Of a DNA stretch of 64,000 bases, positions 52,587 to 61,791 are shown piece after piece. The position numbers and the translations under genes are program-made. The DNA comes from an uncultured Bacteroidota bacterium (GTDB taxonomy: Bacteria > Bacteroidota > Bacteroidia > Chitinophagales > Chitinophagaceae), in contig CAINUN010000044.1 of assembly GCA_903853805.1 (NCBI GenBank), positions 1-64,000 on the forward strand, written 5' to 3'. Under the pieces are notes generated by a model, which was not told the DNA's origin, searched no databases, and worked only from the letters and a program-made list of their open reading frames with translations. The stretch's first letter is position 1. Every line of letters begins with the position of its first letter.

Positions 52587-55500
52587 TTATTGTTCATGTG
52601 ACGTTGGTATTTTAATGATAAACTTTGTTCCTTTCCCTATAACAGATTCTACATGAATTGTACCCCCGATTTTTTCCAAAGTTTCTTTCACAATATATAG
52701 CCCTAAACCAGAACCTGTTGAATGTTTTGTAGCTCTAAAAAACATTCCGAAGATCTTCTGAGTATCCTGTTCTGCAATACCAATGCCATTGTCTTCAATG
52801 ATGATGTTGGTGCTGACAATACTATTGAACACATCAATTTTCACAAATTGCTCGGTTTTTTTTAGGTCTTTATATTTAATAGCATTGGAGATTATATTAT
52901 TGAGAATAATAGTTACTCTTTGCTTGTCGGAAAGCAGTGTTACGGATGGCTCTATATTGCGGATAAACTTTATTTTTTCAAAGCCATTAATATTGGCTAA
53001 ATTGAATTGGATCTTTTCAATAATTTCTTCTAAATTCAATAATTCAGGATTCACTATAAGTTGCGTATTGCGGTAATAATGCATGATATCTTCAATGAAA
53101 TCATCAAGTTTGACTACCGAAGTTTTCATCATTTGCATTTGTTCTTTAATAAGCATTGCATTATCCTCCATTTCTATCAGGTTGATAAGACCGAGTACAG
53201 ATTTTAATGGTGCGCGCAAATCATGTGAGGTACTATAAACAAATTTATCTAGTTCTGAATTTGTTTTCTTTAATTCTTGGTTTTGTTTCTCTAATTGATT
53301 TTTTATTTTGTTGATTTCTGTAACATCCTGAATTACTCCAAAAATTATTTTTGTTTCTGGATTATAATCTGCAATAGAGTGTATGTCAATTATTTCTCCA
53401 CTTGTTTCATTTTTAATCTTAAAATCTACTTCGTAAGGAACATTTTCTTCCACTAGTTGCTGCATCCTTTCATCAACCATTTGGGAATATTCTGGCAAAC
53501 GATAACTTCTTAGTTTTTCAAGAGTAATTGGCGTGGAATGATTTCCGTAAATTTTATTCGCACTTTCAGATCCATATACCGTTTTATTCACTACATCCAA
53601 TTCCCAATATCCTATTTTTGCTATCTTCTCGGCTTGTATTAACTTCTTGTTGCTCTCCTTAATGATATTCTCAGTCATTTTTATCTCGGTAATATCGTCG
53701 AAAATGGCAATGAAATAACCTTTCTCAAAACTATAAACTGTAACATAAAACCAAAGTTGTAGTGCATTGACAAACATTTCGAAAGTTTCCATTGCGCCTG
53801 TAAGTGATACCCTTCCATAAATCTCAAACAATTTTGGATCTGTTTGTTGAATACCAGGCAAAACATCAGAAACTTTTTTACCTATCACATTATCAAGTCC
53901 TGTAAGCACACCAAATGCTTTGTTAATTGCCAAATAAGTCCAATCAACAGCTTTCCCATTTTCATCATATTGCATTTGACAATAAGTAAACCCGTCGAGC
54001 ATGTTTTCGAACAATGCTAAATACTGTTTTTCAAGGTTGCTTATCTTTTCTTCAGCTAACTTCTGTTCGTTTATGACTTTATAGTTGATTAAGATGGTTT
54101 CAATTCCTTTGATGTTTAATAGGTTTGAAAAAGTACTTTCTACCCAAACATAAGAACCATCTTTTCTTAAGAATCTATATTGTGATGTAAATATACTACC
54201 TGATGATTCTATAAACTTACTCAACTTATCAACTAACGACTTTACATCATCTGGATGTATGTGCTGTATAGGATCTAAACCTAGTACCTCTGTTGCCGAA
54301 AAACCGGTTGACCCTTCAAAATGTTTGCTTACAAACTTATAAGTTCGGTCTGGATTGAGTAGAACTACACCACTTGGGGAATGATCTGTGATCTCGCGAA
54401 ATAGTGTTTCATTTTTAAACAGTTCTCTTTCAGCTTCAATACGCCCGGAAATATCCCTGAACGTACAAACTATGCGATAAAATTTCCCTTCAAGGTCAAA
54501 TTGAGGTATTGCATCCACCAACAGCCATGCGATTTTGTTTTGCAAAGGATGTTTCATTCCCATGACGACTTCCTTCACAGGTTTTTGAGTGCGAAAAGCT
54601 GTTGCTATTGGCCCATTTTCAATTGGTATCGGGCTATAATCCTCATTAACAAATTCCCACATGGGGTCCAACGCTGATTTGCCAATTATGTCTGTCAATT
54701 TTAATCCTAAATAAGCTAACGCAACAGGATTGCAAAACGTGATACTAAAATCGGTTGCAAATAACAAGACGCCCACTTGCATATCCGAAATAATTCGACG
54801 AAAGTTGTCTTCACTTTCTTTCTCTATCTTTTGTATTTCTTTTTGATGAGTAATATCTCTTAGTGTTGTTGTTCTTACTGTTCTGCCCCTAAAATTCATC
54901 ATAGTACCATGAAGCAAACAAGGAAAAGTAGTGCCGTCTTTTCTTAATGCAGTTACTTCATAAGGATCTTCAAAACCGTTTAACATATTATTCATAACAA
55001 GCTCTCTGTTTTCAGGAGCTATCCAATCAGTACCAGTTCTTCCTATTGCTTCATGAATTGTATAACCAAACATGTTTTCTGCAGCAAGATTTTGCTCAAT
55101 ACACTTTCCCTTTTCCGAAATAAAAACTGCATCGTTGTATGAATCACTTAGCGCCCGATATTTTTCCGATTTTTCTTCTAACTCTTTTTCAAGTTGTATT
55201 TGTTCGGTAATGTCTCTTGAAAAGCAAACAAAGAATTTTGTGTTGCCCTCCTTAAGAACCTTAATATGCAACTCAACAGAAATTGATATACCCGCTTTGT
55301 CTATTTGAATGGTTTCTGCCTTGCAAGCTCCCTCACTTAATGCTTTTAAAACGGATTTGCTTATGTTTTCAATGTCGCTTTGATGATGAATGTCGTAAAC
55401 CGAACATTGCAACAATTCTTCTCTTGAATAACCAAGTCGTTGGCAAAAATTATCGTTGACAAAAACAAAATTGCTAATTGAGTTGTCTTCTTTTAGGATA

Positions 55501-55601
55501 GAAACAGAGATAGATTCATCAATGACATCTACAAGTTGATGAAAAAAAGAATCGCTAAAAAGGGAAGGAACCGTGTTTCTATCTTTATTGAAGTCCTCCA
55601 T
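52587..55601 (-). CDS. Multi-PAS sensor histidine kinase
   Basis: This 1004-residue soluble kinase has no transmembrane helix. Six PAS/PAC modules in tandem run from residue 10 to about 765 ('ITEQIQLEKELEEKSEKYRALSDSY' and similar linkers mark the boundaries). A short coiled coil precedes the dimerisation/phosphoacceptor helix with H793 (STSHDLRAPL) and the ATPase domain with N box NNIISNAIKYKD and G boxes DNGIGI and GSGLGLYIV. It senses a cytoplasmic or membrane-permeant signal through one or more PAS domains; the ligand is unknown. It is the first gene of a two-gene unit with the receiver. Confidence 0.93.
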   Translation of the reverse strand: MEDFNKDRNTVPSLFSDSFFHQLVDVIDESISVSILKEDNSISNFVFVNDNFCQRLGYSREELLQCSVYDIHHQSDIENISKSVLKALSEGACKAETIQIDKAGISISVELHIKVLKEGNTKFFVCFSRDITEQIQLEKELEEKSEKYRALSDSYNDAVFISEKGKCIEQNLAAENMFGYTIHEAIGRTGTDWIAPENRELVMNNMLNGFEDPYEVTALRKDGTTFPCLLHGTMMNFRGRTVRTTTLRDITHQKEIQKIEKESEDNFRRIISDMQVGVLLFATDFSITFCNPVALAYLGLKLTDIIGKSALDPMWEFVNEDYSPIPIENGPIATAFRTQKPVKEVVMGMKHPLQNKIAWLLVDAIPQFDLEGKFYRIVCTFRDISGRIEAERELFKNETLFREITDHSPSGVVLLNPDRTYKFVSKHFEGSTGFSATEVLGLDPIQHIHPDDVKSLVDKLSKFIESSGSIFTSQYRFLRKDGSYVWVESTFSNLLNIKGIETILINYKVINEQKLAEEKISNLEKQYLALFENMLDGFTYCQMQYDENGKAVDWTYLAINKAFGVLTGLDNVIGKKVSDVLPGIQQTDPKLFEIYGRVSLTGAMETFEMFVNALQLWFYVTVYSFEKGYFIAIFDDITEIKMTENIIKESNKKLIQAEKIAKIGYWELDVVNKTVYGSESANKIYGNHSTPITLEKLRSYRLPEYSQMVDERMQQLVEENVPYEVDFKIKNETSGEIIDIHSIADYNPETKIIFGVIQDVTEINKIKNQLEKQNQELKKTNSELDKFVYSTSHDLRAPLKSVLGLINLIEMEDNAMLIKEQMQMMKTSVVKLDDFIEDIMHYYRNTQLIVNPELLNLEEIIEKIQFNLANINGFEKIKFIRNIEPSVTLLSDKQRVTIILNNIISNAIKYKDLKKTEQFVKIDVFNSIVSTNIIIEDNGIGIAEQDTQKIFGMFFRATKHSTGSGLGLYIVKETLEKIGGTIHVESVIGKGTKFIIKIPTSHEQ

Positions 55602-55712
55602 AACGCAAAAGTTTGAAAAAAAACAAGCATCAAAATTCAGGGTATAAATTTACAGAATTTATGCACAAAAATTCTTTATCTTATTGATAATTGACAAGAA
55701 TCATAAACTCCA

Positions 55713-56303
55713 TTATCTACTTGCTATTTTAATTAGTTCTTTATGAACACTCAATACTTGACTCAATACTGATGTTTCATTTTCATTTACAATCACCTGA
55801 TCACAACGTTTCATTTTCTCTTTTTCATCCATTTGGTTGTTCATGCGCTCTAGAATAGCAGCTTCAGAAAGACCATCTCGCTGCATTGCTCGTTGAATTC
55901 GCAAGTTTTCGGGAGCAAAAACGCCAATGATAAAATCCATTTCCTTGAAGGAATTACTTTCGAAGAACAAGGCAGCTTCCTTAATGACATATTGAGCTGT
56001 TTGTGCCTCCAACCATTGCTTACTATGCTCAAAAACAGCGGGATGAACAAGTTTGTTGAGTGCTTGAAGCAATGAAGGATTTGAAAAAACTTTGGAAGCA
56101 ATAAAACTGCGGTTTAGTTGTTCATTTTTATAGGCATCATTACCCAAAAGTTCTTTGATAGATGCCACTAAACTAGCATCGTTAGTCATCAAAAATTTAG
56201 CTGCTTTATCAGCATCAAAAACAGGAATGCCAAGTGCTTGAAACACTTGGCAAACCATAGATTTTCCTGAGCCAATGCCGCCTGTAATGCCTACTTTAAA
56301 CAT
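55713..56303 (-). CDS. coaE: Dephospho-CoA kinase
   Basis: This 196-residue enzyme phosphorylates the 3'-OH of dephospho-CoA, the last step of coenzyme A synthesis. The P-loop GITGGIGSGKS is at 5-15, and the CoA-binding LVHPAVF, EAALFFES and QRAMQRDGLSEAAILERMNNQM segments are typical. It is the last gene of the nusB-DUF1573-yajC-coaE unit, 14 bp after yajC. Confidence 0.95.
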   Translation of the reverse strand: MFKVGITGGIGSGKSMVCQVFQALGIPVFDADKAAKFLMTNDASLVASIKELLGNDAYKNEQLNRSFIASKVFSNPSLLQALNKLVHPAVFEHSKQWLEAQTAQYVIKEAALFFESNSFKEMDFIIGVFAPENLRIQRAMQRDGLSEAAILERMNNQMDEKEKMKRCDQVIVNENETSVLSQVLSVHKELIKIASR

Positions 56304-56317
56304 AGACCCTCTTTGAA

Positions 56318-56662
56318 TTATTTAGAAGTAGTTCCTTCCGCTTTGTTTCGAGCAGCCATTGTCAATTCCATTGAAACGGCGCTTCGCTCCATAGTGATGA
56401 AGGTGCCACGACTTACTTCAATCACAAGAGTTCCGTCTTCATTGGTGCGGCTTATAATGCCATGAATGCCTGCGGTAGTAATTACTTTTTCTCCGTTGGC
56501 AATAGAATCTGCAAATTTCTTTTGTTCCTTAGCTTTTTTTGCTTGCGGGCGAATCATGAAGAAATACATCACCACTATCATTCCCACCATGATGATGAGG
56601 TTAAGTGGAAGAGCAGAAGGAGCAGCTGCTTGTAATAAAATGGTTGAAAAATTTGTAGTCAT
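56318..56662 (-). CDS. yajC: Preprotein translocase subunit YajC
   Basis: This 114-residue single-helix inner-membrane protein of the SecDF-YajC accessory complex has its helix at about residues 20-37 (LNLIIMVGMIVVMYFFMIRPQ), followed by the conserved QAKKAKEQKKFADSIANGEKVITTAGIHG segment. It belongs to the unit with nusB, the DUF1573 lipoprotein and coaE, an order frequent in the phylum. Confidence 0.95.
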   Translation of the reverse strand: MTTNFSTILLQAAAPSALPLNLIIMVGMIVVMYFFMIRPQAKKAKEQKKFADSIANGEKVITTAGIHGIISRTNEDGTLVIEVSRGTFITMERSAVSMELTMAARNKAEGTTSK

Positions 56663-56713
56663 TGTTTGTAGTAATTAATTAAAGATAAAAACTGTTTGTT
56701 TTTTGGTTAAAAA

Positions 56714-57187
56714 TTATTCGGTAGATTTTACATCCCCTTTTATGAATAGTGTATGTACTCCGCGATTAGAATTAGCAATGATGGTAACTGTTTTTTCTTG
56801 ATGCCCAGTTTTGCCTGAAGAATTGAAACGTACTTTAATTGTTCCTGCTTGTCCAGGAATCATGGGTTCAGTTGGAAATTCTGCAACTGTACAGCCACAA
56901 GACCCTTTAGCACTACTAATTATTAAAGGTCGTTTGCCATTATTCTTAAATTCAAAATCGTGCGAGACTAGTTCCCCTTCTCTAATATTGCCAAACTGTA
57001 AAAGAGTATCTTTAAAATCCATGGTAGCAAGTGAGGCAAGCGTAGCCGCATCTGTACCTTTAGCACTTCTTGGATTGTCTATCAAATCTGTTGACAAAAG
57101 TGTTTTATTATCCACCTTAGTCATTTCTTTTTGATTACAAGAAAAAAGAAAAACTAAAAATGTGAAGTAAAAAAGATTAAACTTCAT
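56714..57187 (-). CDS. DUF1573 lipoprotein
   Basis: From the ATG at 57187 it has 157 residues with a lipobox LFSC (C17) and one DUF1573 domain (ASH-like Ig fold): GNIREGELVSHDFEFKNNGKRPLIISSAKGSCGCTVAEFP, in which the SCGC pair is the family signature. DUF1573 proteins are common on the Bacteroidota surface and in this operon position. Its start overlaps the end of nusB by 11 bp. The longer frame to 57214 is less likely because it would hide the signal peptide. Confidence 0.9.
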   Translation of the reverse strand: MKFNLFYFTFLVFLFSCNQKEMTKVDNKTLLSTDLIDNPRSAKGTDAATLASLATMDFKDTLLQFGNIREGELVSHDFEFKNNGKRPLIISSAKGSCGCTVAEFPTEPMIPGQAGTIKVRFNSSGKTGHQEKTVTIIANSNRGVHTLFIKGDVKSTE

Positions 57188-58130
57188 GCTGCGTTTTTTT
57201 ATTTGGAAGGTCAACTTTTTTTATTTTGTTTTCACGTTCCAATTCTTTGTAAATATTATCAAGAACGCCATTGATGAACGGACCACTTTGGCGTGTGCTG
57301 TACATCTTGGATATTTCAATAAATTCGTTGATAGTCACTTTTGTAGGAATGGTTTCAAAAAACACTAATTCAGTAATGCCCATACACAATAGTATAAGAT
57401 CTATTGTAGCAACCCTATCTGCGTCCCAATTTTGTAGTTTGGGTTTTATCAAATCCATACAAAAATCCTTCTTATCAACTGTGGTTGCAAGAAGATCATT
57501 GGCATATTTTGTTTTTTCAAAAGAAAGCAGTTGTCCGAAATCGGGGAAAGCAGTCATGTGGAAAAAGTTTTCCATCATATTAACCATCAATTCAGCATCA
57601 TCTTCCCATCCTGGCATTTCATCATCAAAATACTCCACCATTTTCTCATTTTGGAGGAGAACGCCAAACCAGATGTGTCGAAAGATGGCTTTTTCAGCTT
57701 TATTGTTTCTTTCTATTGTAGATATATACTCCTTGTAAGGTTCGCTTATTGTCAATGACTGAAACATTTTTTTAATCCAATCTTGCGAAATGTGTTGTTC
57801 AAGGTGTGACTCTTTCACTCTTTTCTGAAGACTATCATTGGCAAGCAATTCAAGCATAAAAGTGTTTTGAGCAATCTTAATGTTTACGTTCAGGTCTTCA
57901 TTTGTAGGAAGGTATTTGTTGGCTTTTTGCTGTGCAGATATTTCAGCATATTGAGCAACTCGAACAATATAAAGCAAGCATATAGCAAAGAGATCAAATG
58001 AGCGTTTAAGTTTGTCGTCAAGGATTTTCTGTCCCTGTTTTTGTTCTTGTTCAATGGTATCACATTCCATTGTTTCAAGAACATATAAGGTTTGCATCAC
58101 CTTCACACGAATATATCTTCTGCTAATCAT
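57177..58130 (-). CDS. nusB: Transcription antitermination factor NusB, long form
   Basis: This 317-residue protein has an all-helical NusB domain in its C-terminal half (about 160-300: VEYFDDEM..., TIDLILLCMGITELVFFETIPTKVTINEFIEISKMYSTRQSGPFINGVLDNI). It is preceded by an extra helical N-terminal half, the long arrangement typical of Bacteroidota and about twice the size of E. coli NusB. It acts in rRNA antitermination with NusE. It is the first gene of a four-gene operon, with a TACCTTTG -7 box at 58160-58167 on the minus strand. Confidence 0.93.
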   Translation of the reverse strand: MISRRYIRVKVMQTLYVLETMECDTIEQEQKQGQKILDDKLKRSFDLFAICLLYIVRVAQYAEISAQQKANKYLPTNEDLNVNIKIAQNTFMLELLANDSLQKRVKESHLEQHISQDWIKKMFQSLTISEPYKEYISTIERNNKAEKAIFRHIWFGVLLQNEKMVEYFDDEMPGWEDDAELMVNMMENFFHMTAFPDFGQLLSFEKTKYANDLLATTVDKKDFCMDLIKPKLQNWDADRVATIDLILLCMGITELVFFETIPTKVTINEFIEISKMYSTRQSGPFINGVLDNIYKELERENKIKKVDLPNKKTQHEV

Positions 58131-58159
58131 ATTGTTTTCTAAGAACCTTTAAAGCGGCG

Positions 58160-58167
58160 CAAAGGTA
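58160..58167 (-). promoter_or_regulatory. Predicted -7 box of the nusB operon
   Basis: TACCTTTG on the minus strand, 30 bp before the ATG; the -33 element is unclear. Confidence 0.45.
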
Positions 58168-58228
58168 AAGAACTGAGCACTAAATAGTACACAGCTTTTC
58201 TTAAAATACTTAAAAGAATTGGAGCGGT

Positions 58229-58236
58229 TATATTTG
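58229..58236 (+). promoter_or_regulatory. Predicted -7 box of purB
   Basis: TATATTTG followed by CACC and the ATG at 58241, so the transcript would begin at or within a few bases of the start codon (leaderless). Confidence 0.45.
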
Positions 58237-58240
58237 CACC

Positions 58241-59590
58241 ATGGAATTAACCGCACTCACTGCCATTGCCCCTGTTGATGGTCGATATCGTTCGCAATTG
58301 GTAAGCCTTGCTCCTTATTTTTCTGAATTTGGATTGATAAAATACCGTGTAAGAATTGAAGTTGAGTACTTTCTTTTCCTTGCTGAGAAAAAGTTTTTTA
58401 AATTACCTGCTTCAGTCAAGCCTGCAAAACTGCGCCTACTCTATGAAAACTTTAGCGAAACAGATGCTCAACTCATCAAAAACTTAGAAAAAACTACTAA
58501 CCACGATGTAAAAGCCGTTGAATATTTTTTAAAAGAAAAAATTAATGCATTGGGTGCTGGTGATTGTGTAGAATGGATTCATTTCGGACTCACTTCTCAA
58601 GACATCAACAATACTGCCATCCCACTCCTATGGAAAGAAGCTTTGGAAAATGAAATTATCCCTTCAATTGAAAACACTGTTTTGCTTTTAAAGAAAATGG
58701 CAAAGGATTGGAAAGGAATCCCAATGCTTGCACGAACACACGGACAACCTGCATCCCCAACAACGCTAGGAAAAGAATGGATGGTTTTTGTTGAAAGATT
58801 GGAAGGTCAAATTGCATTACTAATGCAAATTCCTTTTGCTGCAAAATTTGGTGGTGCTACAGGTAATTTCAATGCACATCACGTAGCTTTCTCCAATCAT
58901 AATTGGGTGAAGTTGGGAAATGAATTTGTGCATAAAAAACTAGGTTTAGAGCGTATGCAATTCACTACACAAATTGAACATTACGACAATCTTGCAGCTC
59001 AATTTGATTCCTTAAAACGAATCAACACCATTCTCACTGACCTATGCCGCGATAATTGGACCTATATCTCCATGGAATACTTTAAACAAAAAGTAAAAGC
59101 CAACGAAGTAGGTTCATCAGCAATGCCTCATAAAGTAAACCCCATTGATTTTGAAAATGCAGAAGGCAACCTTGGTATTGCCAATGCTTTATATGAACAC
59201 CTTTCAGCAAAACTGCCTATTAGCCGATTGCAAAGAGATTTGACAGACAGTACAGTGATGCGCAATATTGGTTTGCCTGCTGCCCATAGCTTACTTGCTC
59301 TAAACTCACTTAGAAAAGGTTTGAACAAACTACTTTTAAACAAAGAAAAAATAAAAGAGGAACTTGAACAAAATTGGGCTGTAGTTGCTGAAGCAATCCA
59401 AACGATTTTGCGCCGTGAAAACTACCCACAACCTTACGAGGCACTTAAGACTTTGACAAGAGGGAAATCGAATATTAGCAAGTCAGATATCCATCAATTC
59501 ATTGACGGACTAAAAATAACTGCTAAACTGAAAAAAGAGTTGAAAGCAATTTCGCCTCACAACTATGTTGGTGTCGGGTTTGAATATTAA
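58241..59590 (+). CDS. purB: Adenylosuccinate lyase
   Basis: This 449-residue fumarase-superfamily enzyme acts in two purine steps (SAICAR to AICAR, adenylosuccinate to AMP). The signature loop GSSAMPHKVNPIDFE is intact, as are TSQDINNTA, MLARTHGQPASPTTLGKEW and the catalytic His in THGQ. Length is normal. It is divergent from the nusB operon, with its own promoter just before the ATG. Confidence 0.96.
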   Translation: MELTALTAIAPVDGRYRSQLVSLAPYFSEFGLIKYRVRIEVEYFLFLAEKKFFKLPASVKPAKLRLLYENFSETDAQLIKNLEKTTNHDVKAVEYFLKEKINALGAGDCVEWIHFGLTSQDINNTAIPLLWKEALENEIIPSIENTVLLLKKMAKDWKGIPMLARTHGQPASPTTLGKEWMVFVERLEGQIALLMQIPFAAKFGGATGNFNAHHVAFSNHNWVKLGNEFVHKKLGLERMQFTTQIEHYDNLAAQFDSLKRINTILTDLCRDNWTYISMEYFKQKVKANEVGSSAMPHKVNPIDFENAEGNLGIANALYEHLSAKLPISRLQRDLTDSTVMRNIGLPAAHSLLALNSLRKGLNKLLLNKEKIKEELEQNWAVVAEAIQTILRRENYPQPYEALKTLTRGKSNISKSDIHQFIDGLKITAKLKKELKAISPHNYVGVGFEY

Positions 59591-59664
59591 ACTATTTATA
59601 TGAGAAATGTAGTTAAATGTAATGAGTTTTACAATCAACTGCTAACTCTATTTATCTTAGCTCT

Positions 59665-60345
59665 ATGAAAATTCTTTTGGTTGAAGATGATGTGCATCTT
59701 TCCAATGATTTAAAACATCAGTTAAATTCGGAAGGGTTTGAAGTAGACACTGCTTTTGATGGCATGATTGCAGAACGTTTATTTCAAAGAAATAACTACG
59801 ATTGTTTTTTGTTCGATGTAAATATTCCTGGCAAAAATGGTTTTGAATTGGTGAAGCAAATCAGGAATTTGAAAATTACTTCACCCGTTATTATGATTAC
59901 TGCCTTTGGAGAAATTGATGATAAACTCACTGGTTTTGAATCGGGTGCTGACGATTACATTACCAAGCCCTTTTTCTTTAAAGAACTGCTTGCAAGAATA
60001 AGAGTGTTCATCAAACGTTCGAGCCACTATAACCAAACAGATTCAAATTTAAAAATAGCAGACCTTATCATTGACATTCCTTCTAAAACAGTTTCTAGAA
60101 GTAATTTACCTATCAAACTAACTGCAAGAGAATTTGAGCTGTTAAAAATAATGGCAGAATCAAAAGGCAATCCAGTTTCGAAAAAAGAATTGCTGCAAAA
60201 TGTATGGGGTGCTTCAGTAGACGCCAATACCAATACGATAGAGGTTTTCATTAACCTATTAAGAAATAAAATTGACAAAAACTTCGAGCCTAAACTCATT
60301 AAAACAAGAGTAGGATTTGGATACTATCTTTCCGAAAATGAATAA
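59665..60345 (+). CDS. OmpR-family response regulator
   Basis: This 226-residue regulator has a receiver domain with D51 (LFDVNIPGKNG) and K100 (YITKPF), and a C-terminal winged helix (LTAREFELLKIMAESKGNPVSKKELLQNVWG, ...NTIEVFINLLRNKID). It overlaps the sensor kinase start by 8 bp (ATGAATAA). Position next to a metal-type efflux operon suggests it controls that operon, and TTAAG repeats upstream of the pump genes are candidate sites. Confidence 0.94.
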   Translation: MKILLVEDDVHLSNDLKHQLNSEGFEVDTAFDGMIAERLFQRNNYDCFLFDVNIPGKNGFELVKQIRNLKITSPVIMITAFGEIDDKLTGFESGADDYITKPFFFKELLARIRVFIKRSSHYNQTDSNLKIADLIIDIPSKTVSRSNLPIKLTAREFELLKIMAESKGNPVSKKELLQNVWGASVDANTNTIEVFINLLRNKIDKNFEPKLIKTRVGFGYYLSENE

Positions 60346-61717
60346 GCTTTCTCTAAGGCAAAAACTCAACTTAATTTATACAGTAGTATTCCTTGTATTG
60401 CTTGGAGTCAGTTTAGGTGCAGTATATTTTATTACAGAAAACAACCGAAGGGATGAATTTTATCAGCGCTTGAAAGACAAAACCATTACTACATTTAATT
60501 TGCTTATTGAAGTAGAACAAATTAATCACGACTTGTTTCAGAAATTCGATAGGCATGACAACAATATTCTTCATGATGAAAAACTGATACTTTTTGATGA
60601 AAGGGGAAAAGTATTTTATACAAGTCTCGACGACACAAAAATACTATACTCCAATGAAGTACTAAATAGTCTTGAAAAAGGTAAAAATGAAATTGAAACC
60701 ACAGAGGGTGAATATGAATTAGTTGGTATTCGTTTTAAACATGATAACAAAGTGTATTATGGTATTATTAAAGCATTTGATAGATTTGGAAAAAATAAAA
60801 TATGGTTTCTAAAATGGCTGTTGATAATTACGTTTATTATTGTGGGCTGCCTTATGGTGTTTCTATCCAATTATGTTTCTAAAATCATCACATTCCCAAT
60901 TCGAAAACTCACACGAGAGATTGAACAGATAACGCCAAGTAATTTATCTATTCGTGTCAATGAACCATTAGTAAAAGATGAGGTTGGATTTTTGGCATCA
61001 AAATTCAATGAACTATTGGGCAAGGTGGAAAGTGCATTTAAATTTCAATACCATTTCATACATCATCTTTCACACGAGTTGAAAACACCACTTGCTGTAA
61101 TGATGACCAATACCGAAAGGGCATTATCGGATGGCAATGCAGAGTCGTATAAAAACAGTTTAACTTTTCAACAAAATGCTATGATGGAATTGGCAAACAT
61201 CATCAACGCCATGCTCGACATATCTAAAATGGAAACAAAATTGGAGTCGGTGATGAAAGAAAACATCCGCATGGATGAGTTGTTGTTTGAATGTATGGAT
61301 GAACTAAGATTCTTGGATGAAAAGACGAGGTTTGACTTTAGTTTAGACGACAATATCCAAGACAGTGAAACTTTGACTATTTCAGGTAATAGTAGAATGT
61401 TGAAATTGGCATTAATCAATCTTTTAAAAAACTGTGTTTATTATTCTGAATACAATCATCCTATAGTTCAATTGCTCTATGAAAATAACCAATTAAAACT
61501 GCGCTTTATAAACAAAGGGGCTACCATAACCAAAGATGAGCAAACTCAATTATTCCTTCACTTATTTCGCGGAAAAAATGCAGAGAAAACAAAAGGTTTT
61601 GGACTTGGGCTAGTACTTGTTCAGCGAATTGCTACATTACATAACGCTACTATTGAATACCTAGTGTTAAAGGAAAGGGAAAACTGCTTTGATCTTAGCT
61701 TTATGCCTTATACTTAA
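60338..61717 (+). CDS. Membrane sensor histidine kinase
   Basis: This 459-residue partner of the preceding regulator starts at the ATG at 60338 (a TTG at 60317 lies inside the regulator gene and is rejected). Two transmembrane helices (about 13-32 and 157-180) frame a periplasmic sensor domain. A HAMP segment follows, then H246 (LSHELKTP) and the ATPase domain (NLLKNCVYYSE; GLGLVLVQRI). The layout resembles CusS/PmrB-like kinases. Confidence 0.93.
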   Translation: MNKLSLRQKLNLIYTVVFLVLLGVSLGAVYFITENNRRDEFYQRLKDKTITTFNLLIEVEQINHDLFQKFDRHDNNILHDEKLILFDERGKVFYTSLDDTKILYSNEVLNSLEKGKNEIETTEGEYELVGIRFKHDNKVYYGIIKAFDRFGKNKIWFLKWLLIITFIIVGCLMVFLSNYVSKIITFPIRKLTREIEQITPSNLSIRVNEPLVKDEVGFLASKFNELLGKVESAFKFQYHFIHHLSHELKTPLAVMMTNTERALSDGNAESYKNSLTFQQNAMMELANIINAMLDISKMETKLESVMKENIRMDELLFECMDELRFLDEKTRFDFSLDDNIQDSETLTISGNSRMLKLALINLLKNCVYYSEYNHPIVQLLYENNQLKLRFINKGATITKDEQTQLFLHLFRGKNAEKTKGFGLGLVLVQRIATLHNATIEYLVLKERENCFDLSFMPYT

Positions 61718-61750
61718 GTAGTTTTTTAAGGTCTTTAAGTCTTTCTTAAG
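61714..61750 (+). promoter_or_regulatory. TTAAG direct-repeat array, candidate operator
   Basis: TTAAG occurs at 61714, 61726, 61735 and 61746, preceded by T/C-rich tracts; spacings of 12, 9 and 11 bp place the sites roughly one helical turn apart, as OmpR-type regulators require. It lies just upstream of the efflux promoter. Confidence 0.5.
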
Positions 61751-61761
61751 TTTGTTGAAGG

Positions 61762-61769
61762 TAATTTTG
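61762..61769 (+). promoter_or_regulatory. Predicted -7 box of the efflux operon
   Basis: TAATTTTG matches TAnnTTTG. There is no TTG at the -33 position, which fits an activator-dependent promoter served by the adjacent TTAAG array. The expected transcript start (about 61774) favours the ATG at 61792. Confidence 0.5.
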
Positions 61770-61791
61770 CATTATTAAAGTGAAGCAACTT

